Shown here: one piece after another, positions 1 to 10,958 of the stretch
Position numbering within the stretch: the stretch's first letter is position 1
Layout: every line of letters starts with the position of its first letter
Assembly (NCBI GenBank): GCA_013076295.1
Contig: RQOL01000876.1
Span: 4,154,001-4,218,000 of the forward strand
DNA length: 64,000 nt
Source: Sanderia malayensis
Taxonomy: Eukaryota; Cnidaria; Scyphozoa; Semaeostomeae; Pelagiidae
Reading direction: 5' to 3'
Notes under the pieces: model-generated
Told to the model about the DNA's origin: nothing
Seen by the model: only the letters and a program-made list of their open reading frames with translations
Database searches by the model: none
Made by a program: the position numbers and the translations under genes

Positions 1-1703
1 ATGCTCTCTAACTGATCATCCATCTGTGTGCAATGAGAAAGAGCAATTAAAGTTCAATCAGATAAAAATGACCAGAAGCCTTAACATTTTTATGTTCTAT
101 ACTTTCTACCTCACCAACAAGAGGCCATCTTGTTATTATCTGGTATTAATTCACAACATCATGAAATAATAGTTAAGCAATGACAGCATAAAAAGAAAGT
201 GCACCATTTAGCGAGATGATCAACAATTGTCAAAAACAGATACCAAACACATACCTGTTTCTGACGCTGTGGTCCTGAACCTTGACTCTTTGTAGCAGAC
301 GATACAGGTGTCTCTTGGGAAGCTTCCGCATATGGTGTGGCCACACTGACAGCTGGTAGTTTCTTCGCCTCCACACTTGGACTTGGTGCAACTGCAGGTG
401 CCTGAGTCCTGTTTACAGTGGACACAGCACTTGCAGATGTTGATGGAGGGGTCTGATTGCCAGGAATTACTTCAATAACTCTCTCCGGAGATTCTGACTC
501 ATCTTCCTGAGGTAACAGGTAATGAAATGAAATTTAACATAATGTACAGCTGATATCTGCTATCTAAACTGCCTGCTATCTTGAATATATGCTTCTCAAA
601 GGATTCCATTTCCCCATGTTTTGCAATAGCATGGTTGGGACATCAATTATTTTGAAAACTCATTATCTCAAATAAATTTCAATTTACATTGAGACTTTAA
701 GATAGGGAACGTCAGTAACACTGAAAGATAAAATAGGTGAAATAGACATGATCTTACTGCCTCTTTAATATCCTTTGGCATCTCAAACATACACTTGAGC
801 TTTGAGTCCATCATTCCACTCTGGTCACTTCCTTTCCACTGTAAGCATAAAAAACAATCATATTTCGCATTCACCTTTAATTCACTCTTTATTTGCCCAA
901 AGCTTTATGTACTCGAGTAATTCAACTATGCATGCTGTAATTAAAGCTTGAATAATAATAATAATGATGATACTGATGAAAAGTTATGGAACAAATCCAA
1001 ACCTACCAGCATTTCCACATCTTGCACGTCACTATTGTCAACAAACATAGTCTGTACCATAAATTTGTGCCTTTTATGCTCTGATGCATCATAATCAAAT
1101 GGCTGAAGCATAACTAAGAATGAAAGTGTCAAAGTCAATTATATTTCCTCTTCTCTTAGGGCAATCTACTTTAAATAAATTTTGCTTTACTGTGCTAAAA
1201 TGCATTCAATGCATTAGCTTTGGCTGAAATATTCAGCATAGATTAAGATTATATTTCTTGATAGTCTTGATACGAGTACACATACCATCAACATTAACTG
1301 TATCCTTTGGACTAACTACGCCACTATTTGGTTTGACACAATAATGCCTTGGAGCTGTTGTTTTCACTTTGAAAGTTACCATCCTATCTGTTGGATTTGT
1401 CAGTTTTAAGGTGGTTGTAACTACATCTTTGAAAGGTCCTGCAAAACAATGTTTGCATGCATGCATCAGAAAGCTTCATTATGTTGCAAGAGAGGTGCAT
1501 ATCATAACAACCAAATATAACATGTCCAAAAGATTGCAGATTGAAACATCCATCCATTTGAAAGTTTTCAATCTCCTGAAAAAGACCTGTAAGTGAGTTG
1601 GTCTGGTCCCCGTCCCCTCCCCTTTATGAAACTCACCTCGGAAAACTAATTCAGATGAAGGATCCAATTGCAAAACTTGTTCTAGTTTTTTCTGCTTATC
1701 CAT
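1..1703 (-). CDS. VAP: VAP-A/B type vesicle-associated membrane protein-associated protein (3' end outside window)
   Basis: Encodes an ER tail-anchored receptor whose MSP domain binds FFAT-motif proteins at membrane contact sites. Exons on the minus strand: 1703-1637 (start ATG at 1703-1701), 1438-1286, 1113-1007, 838-758, 506-255 and a partial exon 23-1; phases agree at every junction. The MSP domain spans about residues 5-135 and contains the VAP signatures [22 protein letters not shown] and HKFMVQT, including the basic FFAT-binding surface (K/T-rich KVKTTAPR). After it comes a Ser/Thr/Pro-rich linker of about 85 residues. The last visible exon begins MDDQLES, which fits the start of the coiled coil; the coiled coil and C-terminal transmembrane anchor must lie beyond base 1. 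Family assignment is very secure; whether it is VAPA or VAPB is not decidable, and non-vertebrates usually have one gene. Confidence 0.93.
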
Positions 1704-2081
1704 TTTTACTGTACAGCACAATAATACCAACCCAAGAGTCTGGAGACGACAATTAAGATTCTTTCGAGGTATCGATAAATTACTGCAATCGGCAACCACC
1801 AAGGCCAAATCGGAACTATTTCAGAAGATGCCTGAACCTGTTTCTCAAAAGAATAAATGTCCCGTTAACCAAGCAATGGTGTCCGTATGACTTGTCCAAA
1901 TAATATAACTATTTAATTGACGATTTATATCCTGAAAGGTTGGCTTTGCTGCAGCAAAACTCCAAAAACATTCAAAGTTTGGAATTTGTGCCAGATTAGG
2001 CCCTGGTCAGACAAAGAAAGATGAGCTGTACGACGCATGCGTATTAACGAAGATGAGATCACAAGCATGGTTGCAGTTGTA
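1704..2081. promoter_or_regulatory. Probable shared promoter between VAP and DDX28
   Basis: About 380 bases separate the divergently read start codons of VAP (-) and DDX28 (+). No repeat or coding signal is seen here. The short head-to-head spacing suggests a bidirectional promoter plus both 5' UTRs; this is inference from layout, no core promoter motif was identified. Confidence 0.4.
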
Positions 2082-3667
2082 ATGATGCAATTAAGAGGTA
2101 TGAAATAATTACTTGTTAATACCCGTTTACATAGCTTTAGTACCTAATTATTAATCAATATAGATCGGCAAGGCAATAATGTATTCTTTTCACTGCAGGA
2201 TTCACTAAAGCAAGGCCACCACAGACTTGGAGAAAATCAACCAAACAGTTCAATATTGCCAAAACATGGCTGAGAGGTGCCCATGCCCAAGCAACAGAAT
2301 GTTCAGAGCAGCAGGTATCAAAATCAGAGCAAGGCCGGGAAAGCATAACAACTGGGCCGAAGGAATTTGAAATAAGTGTGCAAGGGAAAAACCCAGCCTT
2401 TAATTACGTCAGTGGTAGCAAAAGCTTAAGAAACCACAAGGTCCCAACTTTCAAAGATTTTGGTCTTCGAGATGACATTCTCCAAGGCCTTGATCAAATG
2501 CAGATCTGTCAGCCCACAGTAATTCAAATCAAGTCTATTCCTGAGATTTTGAAAGGCAGCAATGTCTTCTGTGCAGCGCAGACAGGTTCAGGGAAGACCC
2601 TTGCATACCTTGCTCCAATTATGAATAATTTGAGAAGGGATGAGCAGGAAGGATCATTGACAAGGTACAACAGACCACGTGTCTGCATCATCTCACCATA
2701 CAGAGAGCTTGCAAGTCAGATTCTAAAAGTAGTCAAGACAATGTCAATTTGTGCTCCAGTGAGATCGTTGGGACTTATTGGCGGCCAAAAGGATCACATT
2801 GTGTACAAGGGGTTGCGAGAGAGACCCATTGACATCATTGTTGGCACCCCAGGGACCATTTTAGATCTGCAAGCAAAAAATAAACTGTATTTTACCGATC
2901 TGAAGTATGTCGTTTTTGATGAAGCTGACACAATGTTGGATTCATCATTCAGGGAAATGACTAGAATGTTTATAAACAGGATAAGACAAAGAGGAGTGGA
3001 TCCTGAAGGCAGTGTTAAGCATGCTCAATGTATATTTGCAGCAGCTATTCTTCCAGAGAAGAAGATCATTGGCCATATCAAAAGCCTGATGCCAAAACTG
3101 AAGATAGTCTCTGCTGATTTGCACCAAGTTCTGCCACACGTCAGGCATCGGTTTATCAAGACGTCACAAACAGACAAGCCTAAACTGCTCTTAAAAATCT
3201 TGCTATCAAGAATCGAGGCAGGCAGAAAATGCATGATATTTGCCAACTCCTCAGCAACTTGCAAATGGTTGTCCAACTTTCTGGATGAGCAAACCGTGAA
3301 TCACAGAACGTTATCAGGGAAAATAGCACCACAAGAGCGTCAAGATGTGTTTAATGAATTTCAACAAGACAAGAGTCCAGTGCTTGTCTCCACAGACATT
3401 GCAGCCAGGGGGCTTGACACCCCAAATTTGTTCTCTGTATTCAACTACGATTGCCCCCTGAACCCCACTGATTACATTCACAGAGCTGGTCGCACGGGGA
3501 GGGCAAGGGCTGATTACACAGGAACCCCGGAAGTTGTCACATTTCTATCGAGAAATTGGGAGGTGAATCTGGCGAGAATGGTTGAAAAGGCTGCAAGGAA
3601 AAAAGATGAAATTGAAAATGTTACCGTAGTTAGACGAAAGATGTTACCACTGGACATAAAGAGGTGA
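2082..3667 (+). CDS. DDX28: DDX28-like mitochondrial DEAD-box RNA helicase
   Basis: ATP-dependent RNA helicase of the DDX28 subfamily, known in vertebrates for mitochondrial large-ribosomal-subunit assembly. The long exon 2199-3667 has no ATG before the conserved core, but a 16-nt coding exon at 2082-2097 (ATG ATG CAA TTA AGA G, donor GTATGA) joins the acceptor at 2197-2198 in frame. This adds an N-terminus beginning MMQLRGFTKARPPQTWRKS, basic and free of acidic residues, as expected for a matrix-targeting peptide. Core motifs in order: Q motif (PTVIQ), I AQTGSGKT, Ia PYRELA, GG, Ib GTPG, II DEAD, IV CMIFANS, V ARGLD, VI HRAGRTGR. Motif III, normally SAT, reads AAI. The subfamily-specific pieces LPHVRH, NSSAT and NYDCPLNPTDYIHRAGR support DDX28 over other DEAD proteins. 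Predicted length about 495 residues. Confidence 0.92.
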
Positions 3668-4245
3668 TTTGGCAAAGAGAAATTGTATCTATACAATCTA
3701 CCGTACACTTATACACTGTATAACCATACATTGTGTCATTATGAACATCTTAAGAAGTGACTAATTCACTTTTTTAGCGAACTGTATAAATACCTAAATA
3801 TACGATGCGCTTCTATCGATAATTTTAGGTACAACAGCGACAAAAATGTATTTTCCCTATTTGGTTGTATTTTCCCGTTTTTCCTAAAAATTTGGTTATC
3901 TCGCCACTTTATCTTTGTCCAGGTTGACAGATAGTTGCGAGAAGAATGTCTAAATCAACAACTGCATCACAATTATCGCTTTTTTATTTTCGTCATGATA
4001 AAAGAAATAGCAAGTAACAATAAATGTGGAACAAAATAAAGCAATAGATGATGGCAAATTAAAATAATCCACGTTAAAGAATAGAATCAATAAAAACAAA
4101 ATGATAGACAATCGACCTCCAAAACAAAAGTATTAAGACAAACACCATAGAAATTACCACCAGTGAACAACTTGAACAACAACTGATGTGAAACGCAGGA
4201 AAGAAAACGAAAAGGAATCATTCATAACAAGACCGTAAACTAAAC
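3668..4245. other. Intergenic, DDX28 3' UTR and upstream region of MARVEL gene A
   Basis: No gene seen. From about 3,977 the sequence is the first copy of the tandem duplicated block that recurs from about 6,930. Confidence 0.6.
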
Positions 4246-5738
4246 ATGTCAACTAAAGGTAATTTCGCAGACCAGACGATGTCGAATTATTCATACAACT
4301 ATGACAGCAATATTCCGTCTGACAATGCATATTCAAATGTCCAACAGCAGAATCTACCCGAAACGCATTTTTCGCAAGTCAATTCCACTTACTCCACCGA
4401 TCTTCAAGTCGACATCAGAAATCAAGCTAGGCCCATTTCCAATACAACTGTGATGGAATCACAAGAGGTGTGGACGATACCACTGCAAGAAGACACCACG
4501 CTTCCATCGGCACCACCACCACCATACTCTGCTGCAGTAGCACCGGACGAATTTTTATCTGTCGCACCACCATACTATGCTAGTCCCATGCAGGTTAATA
4601 ATATGGTTGGATCGAATTACGATACCCAAGCACAACCCCCGCCCACGCCGACGATACCACCTCCAAAACCTTTTCACATTGAGAAGGAATATCTGCAAAC
4701 AATATTTGGCGTATTCAAAATTATCGAAATTGTAAGTGAGCAACAATATATAGATTCCCCAATTGGTACTGTGTAATTAGGAGAGCGTATACCCGAACGC
4801 CAATTTATTGGTAACAGGGATCCAGATCAGATACCTTGTTGATTATCCATATATAATCAACAAGGAATCTGGATCCCTGTTACCTGGGCAGGAGACAGCC
4901 CAGGATGTGTCTCCTGCCCCTGGTCTGGTCGCTGCATTCTACGCCTGACCTGATCTTTTGACGTGGAGCAGCATTCTTCTTTACCAGAACTGTTCCCTTT
5001 ATAGTATAGTTTAGAAAAACCACAAGACAAGCCATGTACCTTTTATTCATGGCATTATTAATCATCTTCTTCACAGATATCCTGCCTCATTGCATTCTCT
5101 ACGACTGCATCATACCGACTTTCGGTTTCCCACACATATCAAGGACGTTGCCAATTCTTTATATTTGTCCTGGTTGTCTGCTGGGTGTTTTCTGGTTTCG
5201 TTTTCTTGTTAAACCTGATTGGGTATCTGCAAGCCCACAACACCAAAGAAAACCAGATCAAGGTATGCCACTCGTTGAATAACATATACATCTGTTGGCA
5301 TTTGCAGTATCAATAATCAACCAGAAAAATGTGCATAACTGACAAAGTGGTTGATTAGTTGATTGTGGTTGGTTGATAAGGTGATGATGATTACATGATG
5401 TACTGATCTGATTAACTGATTCTCTTTGATTTTTCACAGATGGTCATAGCTCATGGCATACTGTCCTTTGTTCTCATAATTGCCGCATCATTATTAGAAA
5501 ATATACCACTGTGCGATTACGACTGGTATCGTGGAGAATTGTGCAGAACTTACAAAGTATCAGTGGTGAGTATACATGCAAACCTTGATACAATGATACC
5601 CAACTTGAATTTGTTAATTCTGAGCGAAATACTTTTATATTTCAGGTTTTTGGCTTTACAGCTATGGTATTATTCATCCTCGACACTGCTGCCCATTACA
5701 TTCGTTATAAAACCGAGAACGTTGTCTATAGCGTGTAA
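4246..5738 (+). CDS. MARVEL-domain four-pass membrane protein, copy A
   Basis: Exons 4246-4731, 5077-5262, 5440-5565 and 5646-5738, all joined in phase 0, give 295 residues. The first 135 or so residues are hydrophilic and rich in Asn, Gln, Ser and Pro, with two PPPPYS / PPYY type proline-tyrosine patches that resemble WW-domain ligands. The C-terminal half is a MARVEL-like bundle: segment 1 across the exon 1-2 junction (FGVFKIIEI then ISCLIAFSTTAS), segment 2 FFIFVLVVCWVFSGFVFLLN, segment 3 AHGILSFVLIIAASLLE followed by a two-cysteine loop, and segment 4 VFGFTAMVLFILDTAAHYI. This order matches MAL/plasmolipin/CMTM proteins, which organise apical and myelin-like membranes. The specific family member is not resolved. 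The gene lies in the first unit of a tandem duplication. Confidence 0.8.
4802..4885. repeat. Hairpin insertion in intron 1 of MARVEL gene A
   Basis: A perfect-to-near-perfect inverted repeat: GTAACAGGGATCCAGAT with TTGTTGATTAT on the left, and ATAATCAACAA with ATCTGGATCCCTGTTAC on the right, separated by a few bases. Copy B has only a single-armed version (about 7,751-7,775), so the second arm was gained in A or lost in B. Confidence 0.75.
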
Positions 5739-7127
5739 CTGTTTACTCGAAATATCTATCCAAAACATCGAAACAAAACAAAGTAATGCTTAAATGATTT
5801 TTAAACATTGAATTGCATGCATTAAAATTTTTAAACAGACTCTAAAATAATGAGGGGTGTGACCTCCCCACGCATACACGCACCCCTGATGTACGCCCTG
5901 AGTTTTGGTAACAAAAACTTCACTAAATTTGTGCTCTGCTAAAACCATTAATTCTGCTAACATTAAATTACATTTTACACATTATATAATGTCACATTTT
6001 TAAAGCATAATATGTGTACATAGGGTTTTTATCTGTTGTCATTAAACCTACATCAATTCCATATTACGTTGTAGTTGTATATTTTGTAAATTTGCTTTTT
6101 TGGGGTTATTGCATGATGATGTTTCATAAAGTTGAACTATCACTGTACTTTGATACAGTGTATTGACTTAATAGTTGTTTAGACTAACGTTGTTTATGGC
6201 TTGCAACTGTTTACTCGAAAAATCTATTTATAGCTTTGGTAGCATATACTTCGGTAAATTTGTGCTCTGTTGAAAGCAGAACAATTTGTAAAATTTCATT
6301 GTATATTTATTTAGTTAATTATTTATTCTTTCACACGACACATTTTAAAGCAAAATTTGTGTACATAAATGGGACTTTTGTAGTTATATTGCATAATACC
6401 TGATGCTTCACAAAGTTGGAAATATCGCTGCATTTTGGTACAGCTGCCATATTGACTTCTGCAGCTTTTCCTGCCTGCAAGAAGAAGATGAATGTTTAAA
6501 CGAAAAGTCAAATTTTAACGACACTAAATACATCTATTAATTAAAAAAATGAATACAAATACTACATAAATGATTAAACGCTGTACAACAATCTGAGCAT
6601 CACTTGTGGCCTTGTGGTAAATGCGAAAGTGTATAAATAAAAATACGATTGCTTCTACAAATACGACTTTTTAATATATGAAACGCAAACGCTACAAACA
6701 AACGACCATCGCCTAAAACGAGCCACTTTTAACACACCTCTACTACAAACCCTCTTCCAATTTACGATCCCTGAGCAAAGAGCCCCCTTTCTAAATAAGG
6801 GGGATCAGCTGCTTTTAAATGAGCTTCAATATTAAACATTCCTCAGGTTGTTACAACCTCATTTTACACGGCTTGTCTTCTACTACGAGCTACCACCTCT
6901 TCTGATTTATAAACGCCATAATTATCCCTTTTTGATTTTCGTCATGATAAAAGAAATAGTAAGTAACAATAAGAGTGGGACAAAATAAAGCAATAGATGA
7001 TGGCAAATTAAATTGATCCAGAATAAAGAATAGAATCAATAAAAAGAAAATAATAGACAATAAACCCCCAAAAAAAGTATATAAAAAAAATGACCGTGGG
7101 TGATCAGCTTCAACAACACAACAACTG
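5739..7127. other. Intergenic between MARVEL genes A and B
   Basis: 3' flank of copy A plus upstream flank of copy B. Contains the motif block ATGAGGGGTGTGACCTC near 5,850 that recurs near 8,641. No further gene seen. Confidence 0.6.
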
Positions 7128-8547
7128 ATGTGGAACGGAAAGCAAACGAGAAATCATAACAAGACCGAAAACGTGTCAGCTAAAACCAACTACTCGGTTC
7201 ATTTTGCAGACCAGATGATGTCAAATTATTCATACAACGGTGACAGCAATATTCCGTCTGACAATGCATATTCAAATGTCCAGCAACAGAATCTATCCGA
7301 AACGCATTTTTCGCAACAAGTCGAGGTCGACAGCAGAAATCAAGCTAGGCCCATTTCCACCGCAATTGTAGTGGAATCACAAGAAGTGTGGACGATACCA
7401 GTGCAAGAAAATATCACGCTTCCATCGGCACCGCCACCATCATACTCTGAGTCTGTTGCAGTAGCAGGGGACCAATTTTTATCCGTCGCACCACCATGCT
7501 ATGCTACTGCTGCTGCTGAGCAGATTAATAATAATGATACGGTTGGATCGAATGAGGAGGAGGACACCCACCCAGGCACCACCCTCGCCGACGATACCTC
7601 CAAAACCTTTCCACATCGAGAAGGAATATGCGCAATCAATATTTGGCGTATTCAAAATTATCGAATTTGTAAGTGAGCAATAGCAATATATAGATTCCCA
7701 ATTGGTACTGTGTGATTAGGAGAAAGTATACCCGAGCGTAAATTTATAGGTAACAGGGACCCAGATACATTGTTATTGTATGGGGGGTGTGTCTCCTATC
7801 CCTGGTCCGCTGCACTCCACGTCTAACCTGATCCTTTGACGTGGAGCAGCATTCTTCTTTACTAGAACTGTTCCTTTTATAGTATAGTTTAGAAAAACCA
7901 CAAGACAAGCCATGTACCTTTTATTCATGGCATTATTAATCATCTTCTTCACAGATATCCTGCCTCATTGCATTCTCTACGACTGCATCATACCAAGCTG
8001 TGGTTCTCCAAAAATATGATGACCGTTGCCAATTCTTTATATTTGTCCTGGTTGCCTGCTGGCTGTTTTCTGGTCTTGTTTTCTGGTTAAACTTGATTGG
8101 ATATCTGCAAGCCAACTACAATACCAAAGAAAAACAAATTAAGGTATGCCACTCATCAAATACCATTACCCACATCTATTGGCATGACTGACAAAGTGGT
8201 TGATTAATTGATTGTGGCTGGTTGATAAAGTGATGATGATGATTGATTTTTCTCTTTGATTTTTCGCAGATGATCATAGCTCATGGCATACTGTCCTTTT
8301 TTCTGATAGTTGCCGCATCAGTATTAGAAAATATACCACTGTGCGATAACTGGAATTGTGCAGCATTGTGTAGCATTTTCAGAGTATCAGTGGTGAGTAT
8401 ACATCTAAGCCTTGATACCATGACACCCAACTTGAATGTGTTAATTCTGAGTGAAATACTTTTGTATTTCAGGTTTTTGGCTTTACAGCTATGGTATTAT
8501 TCATCCTTGACACTGCTGCCCATTACATTCGTTATAAAACCGAGTAA
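7128..8547 (+). pseudogene. MARVEL-domain protein copy B, frameshifted in exon 1
   Basis: Paralogue of the gene at 4246-5738, with the same four-exon plan: 7128-7668, 7955-8143, 8270-8392, 8473-8547. Exons 2-4 are open and encode the four membrane segments. Exon 1 is open from an ATG at 7128 through the Asn/Gln/Ser-rich region, but the frame changes by one base between about 7,553 and 7,575, inside GAATGAGGAGGAGGACACCC. After that point the protein resembling copy A (PKPFHIEKEY ... FGVFKIIEF) continues in another frame. The ATG used by copy A reads GTG here, so translation would begin upstream at 7128 or at the ATGATG near 7,214. The last exon stops 6 codons earlier than A. Either a recently disabled paralogue or a one-base assembly error in a GAG repeat; functional splicing around it is not visible. 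Confidence 0.7.
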
Positions 8548-10958
8548 CGTTGTTTATAGCTTACAGCTATTTACTCGAAATATCTATTTATAGCTTTGGC
8601 AGGAACGCACATCTCACAGATTCGAAAAGACTCCAAAATAATGAGGGGTGTGATCTCGCCACACATACACACACCCCTGATGTACACCCCTGGGTTTTGG
8701 TAACAAAAACTTCACTAAATTTGTGCTCTGCTAAAACCATTAATTCTGCTATCATTAAATTACATTTTACACATTATATAATGTCACATTTTTAAAGCAT
8801 AACATGTGTACATAGGGTTTTTATCTGTTGACATTAAACCTACATCAATTCCATATGACGTTGTAGCTGTATATTTTGTAAATTTACTTTTTTGGGGTTA
8901 TTGCATGATGATGTTTCATAAAGTTGAACTATCACTGTAATTTGATACAGCATATTGACTTGATAGTTGTTTAGACTAACGTTTTTATAACTTTTTACTC
9001 GAAAAATCTATTTATAGTTTTGGTAGCGTATACTTCAGTAAATTTGTGCTCTGTTGAAAGCAGAACAATTTGTAAAAATTTCATTTTATATTTATTTAGT
9101 TAATTATTTATTCTTTGACATGACACTTTTTGAAGCAAAATCTGTGTACATAAATGGGACTTCTATAGCTATTGCATAATACCTGAAGCCTCACAAAGTT
9201 GGAAATATCGCTTCACTTTGGTACAGCTGCCATATTGGCTTGGTAGTTTAGTGTCTTCTGCAGCTTTTCCTGCCTGCAAGATGAAGATGAATGTTTCAAC
9301 AAAAAAAAGTCAAATTTTAACGATACTAAATACCTCGTTTATGTAATTAAAAAAATGAATACAAATATTAAATAAATGATTAAACGCTGTACAACAATCT
9401 CAGCATCACTTGTCACCTTGTGGTAAATGCGAAATTGTGTAAATAAAATCTTGTGCAGACTACGATATGCAACGAGAACGATTAAATTACATACTTGGAA
9501 ACATGTTTAGAATACAGTATACGATCAAGACTTACCATTGCGTTGTGTTAAACGAGCTACTCAAGCTTGCAATCTGCTATATATTCGGTTTCTTTGAAGT
9601 TAAATATTCCTCGCTCTACATTGACACGTTCATCCATGGATCGTTGATAAACTTTAACAGTATCCACAACTATGGTGGTACAACTCTCTTTCTTTACAAG
9701 AGCATTATTCTGTAGCATAAACATACTGTTCTACACTGACTTCTTCTAACAAAAGACATTCCTTCGATACGACCTTCCAATGAAAAACTGTGGGCCAAAT
9801 TCTAACATACGTTTCTTCTAGTTCAAGATTTTGATTTGATACAAGCCCCGACAATACGACTTTCTAATATGAACCTCTATAAATAAACGACGAAACAAGA
9901 TGCTTAACGAAAACCGAGACTTGAAATAATAAATATTTTTAGCTTTTCGTAAAGTGTAAAGCACCTGTTTATAAATTACAGAGAACTTACATGGTTTTGT
10001 GTGAGAAAACGTATATTTATCACCGCTTTTCTTACTTCATTTTGATAATTTGCGGAGTAAAAGTTTTGGTGCTAGCCTTATTTTTGTTACCCCAAACGAC
10101 TTAAGCATGAGTTTACTAAGACCGCGGCCAATATTCTAACATACGTCTCTTCTAGTTGAAGACTTTGATTTGATGATACGAGTCACGAGCTTCTACAAAT
10201 ACGACTTCCCAATACGAAACGCTATAAACAAACGACCATCGCCTAAAACGAGCTACTTTTAACACACCTCCTCTGCTACAAACCCTCTTCCAACTTACGG
10301 TCCCTGAGCAAAGGATCCCCTTTCTAAACAGCTGCTTTTCAATGAGCTTGTCTTCTACTACGAGCTACCATCTCTTCTAATTTATAAACCCCTCCTTAAA
10401 AGATGCCCCTGGACACCGTAGATAGAAGATGAAACAAGGAACAACGACAGTTCCACAACGTGCATAACAAATACTCCAGCATGAAAAAGTTAACCAAAAA
10501 GAACAAACGAAATCGATGGATATTAAGAAAATTAAAACGGCATATGCTACTACGAATTGACCTTAAATATAAGAACCTAGGATTTCTTTTGAGAGGCAAG
10601 GTTCCTAAAATCGTTAAGACCAAATATTTTACTGCATTATCGCAATAAACCTGTGCTAAAAGAAACAAGGGTTAGTTTAAGCTTTGTTTCTAAGTTAATA
10701 TTAATGCCTTCTTCGATAAGCTTTCTTTTAACAAAGAAAATAAGCGGATATCAATGGTAAAGCAAAATCTATTACAAATCCTAAATACATCATATTTAAC
10801 GTTCGTATGTTAACGTTAACGTTCGTATGTTCGTACGCAATCTTACATTAGTACTTTTAAATGACTGCAAACTTACCAGAAATATGAGTAATGATGTGGT
10901 AGCTGCAACATCCAATAACCGCATTCAACAGTGCTCAAGTGTGGATGCATTGCTAATA
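8548..10958. other. Downstream half of unit B and unassigned sequence
   Basis: 8,620-9,440 and 10,190-10,390 repeat the flank of copy A. A short open frame at 10460-10648 (+, 62 residues, strongly basic) has no recognised family and may be chance. Nothing else seen. Confidence 0.5.

Larger units (their letters stand above)
3977..10390. repeat. Tandem gene-scale duplication: unit A about 3,977-6,930, unit B about 6,930-10,390
   Basis: The two units share upstream sequence (for example CGTCATGATAAAAGAAATAG near 3,992 and 6,940), all four exons, all three introns and about 800 bases of downstream sequence (5,820-6,650 matching 8,620-9,440). A further shared stretch at 6,655-6,900 matches 10,190-10,390. 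Unit B has roughly 750 bases (9,440-10,190) that unit A lacks. Each unit carries one MARVEL-domain gene. The high similarity of introns implies a fairly recent duplication. Confidence 0.85.

Noticed and set aside
10396..10668. Overlapping open frames on both strands
   Set aside because: Short, no family, no splice context; kept only as a note.
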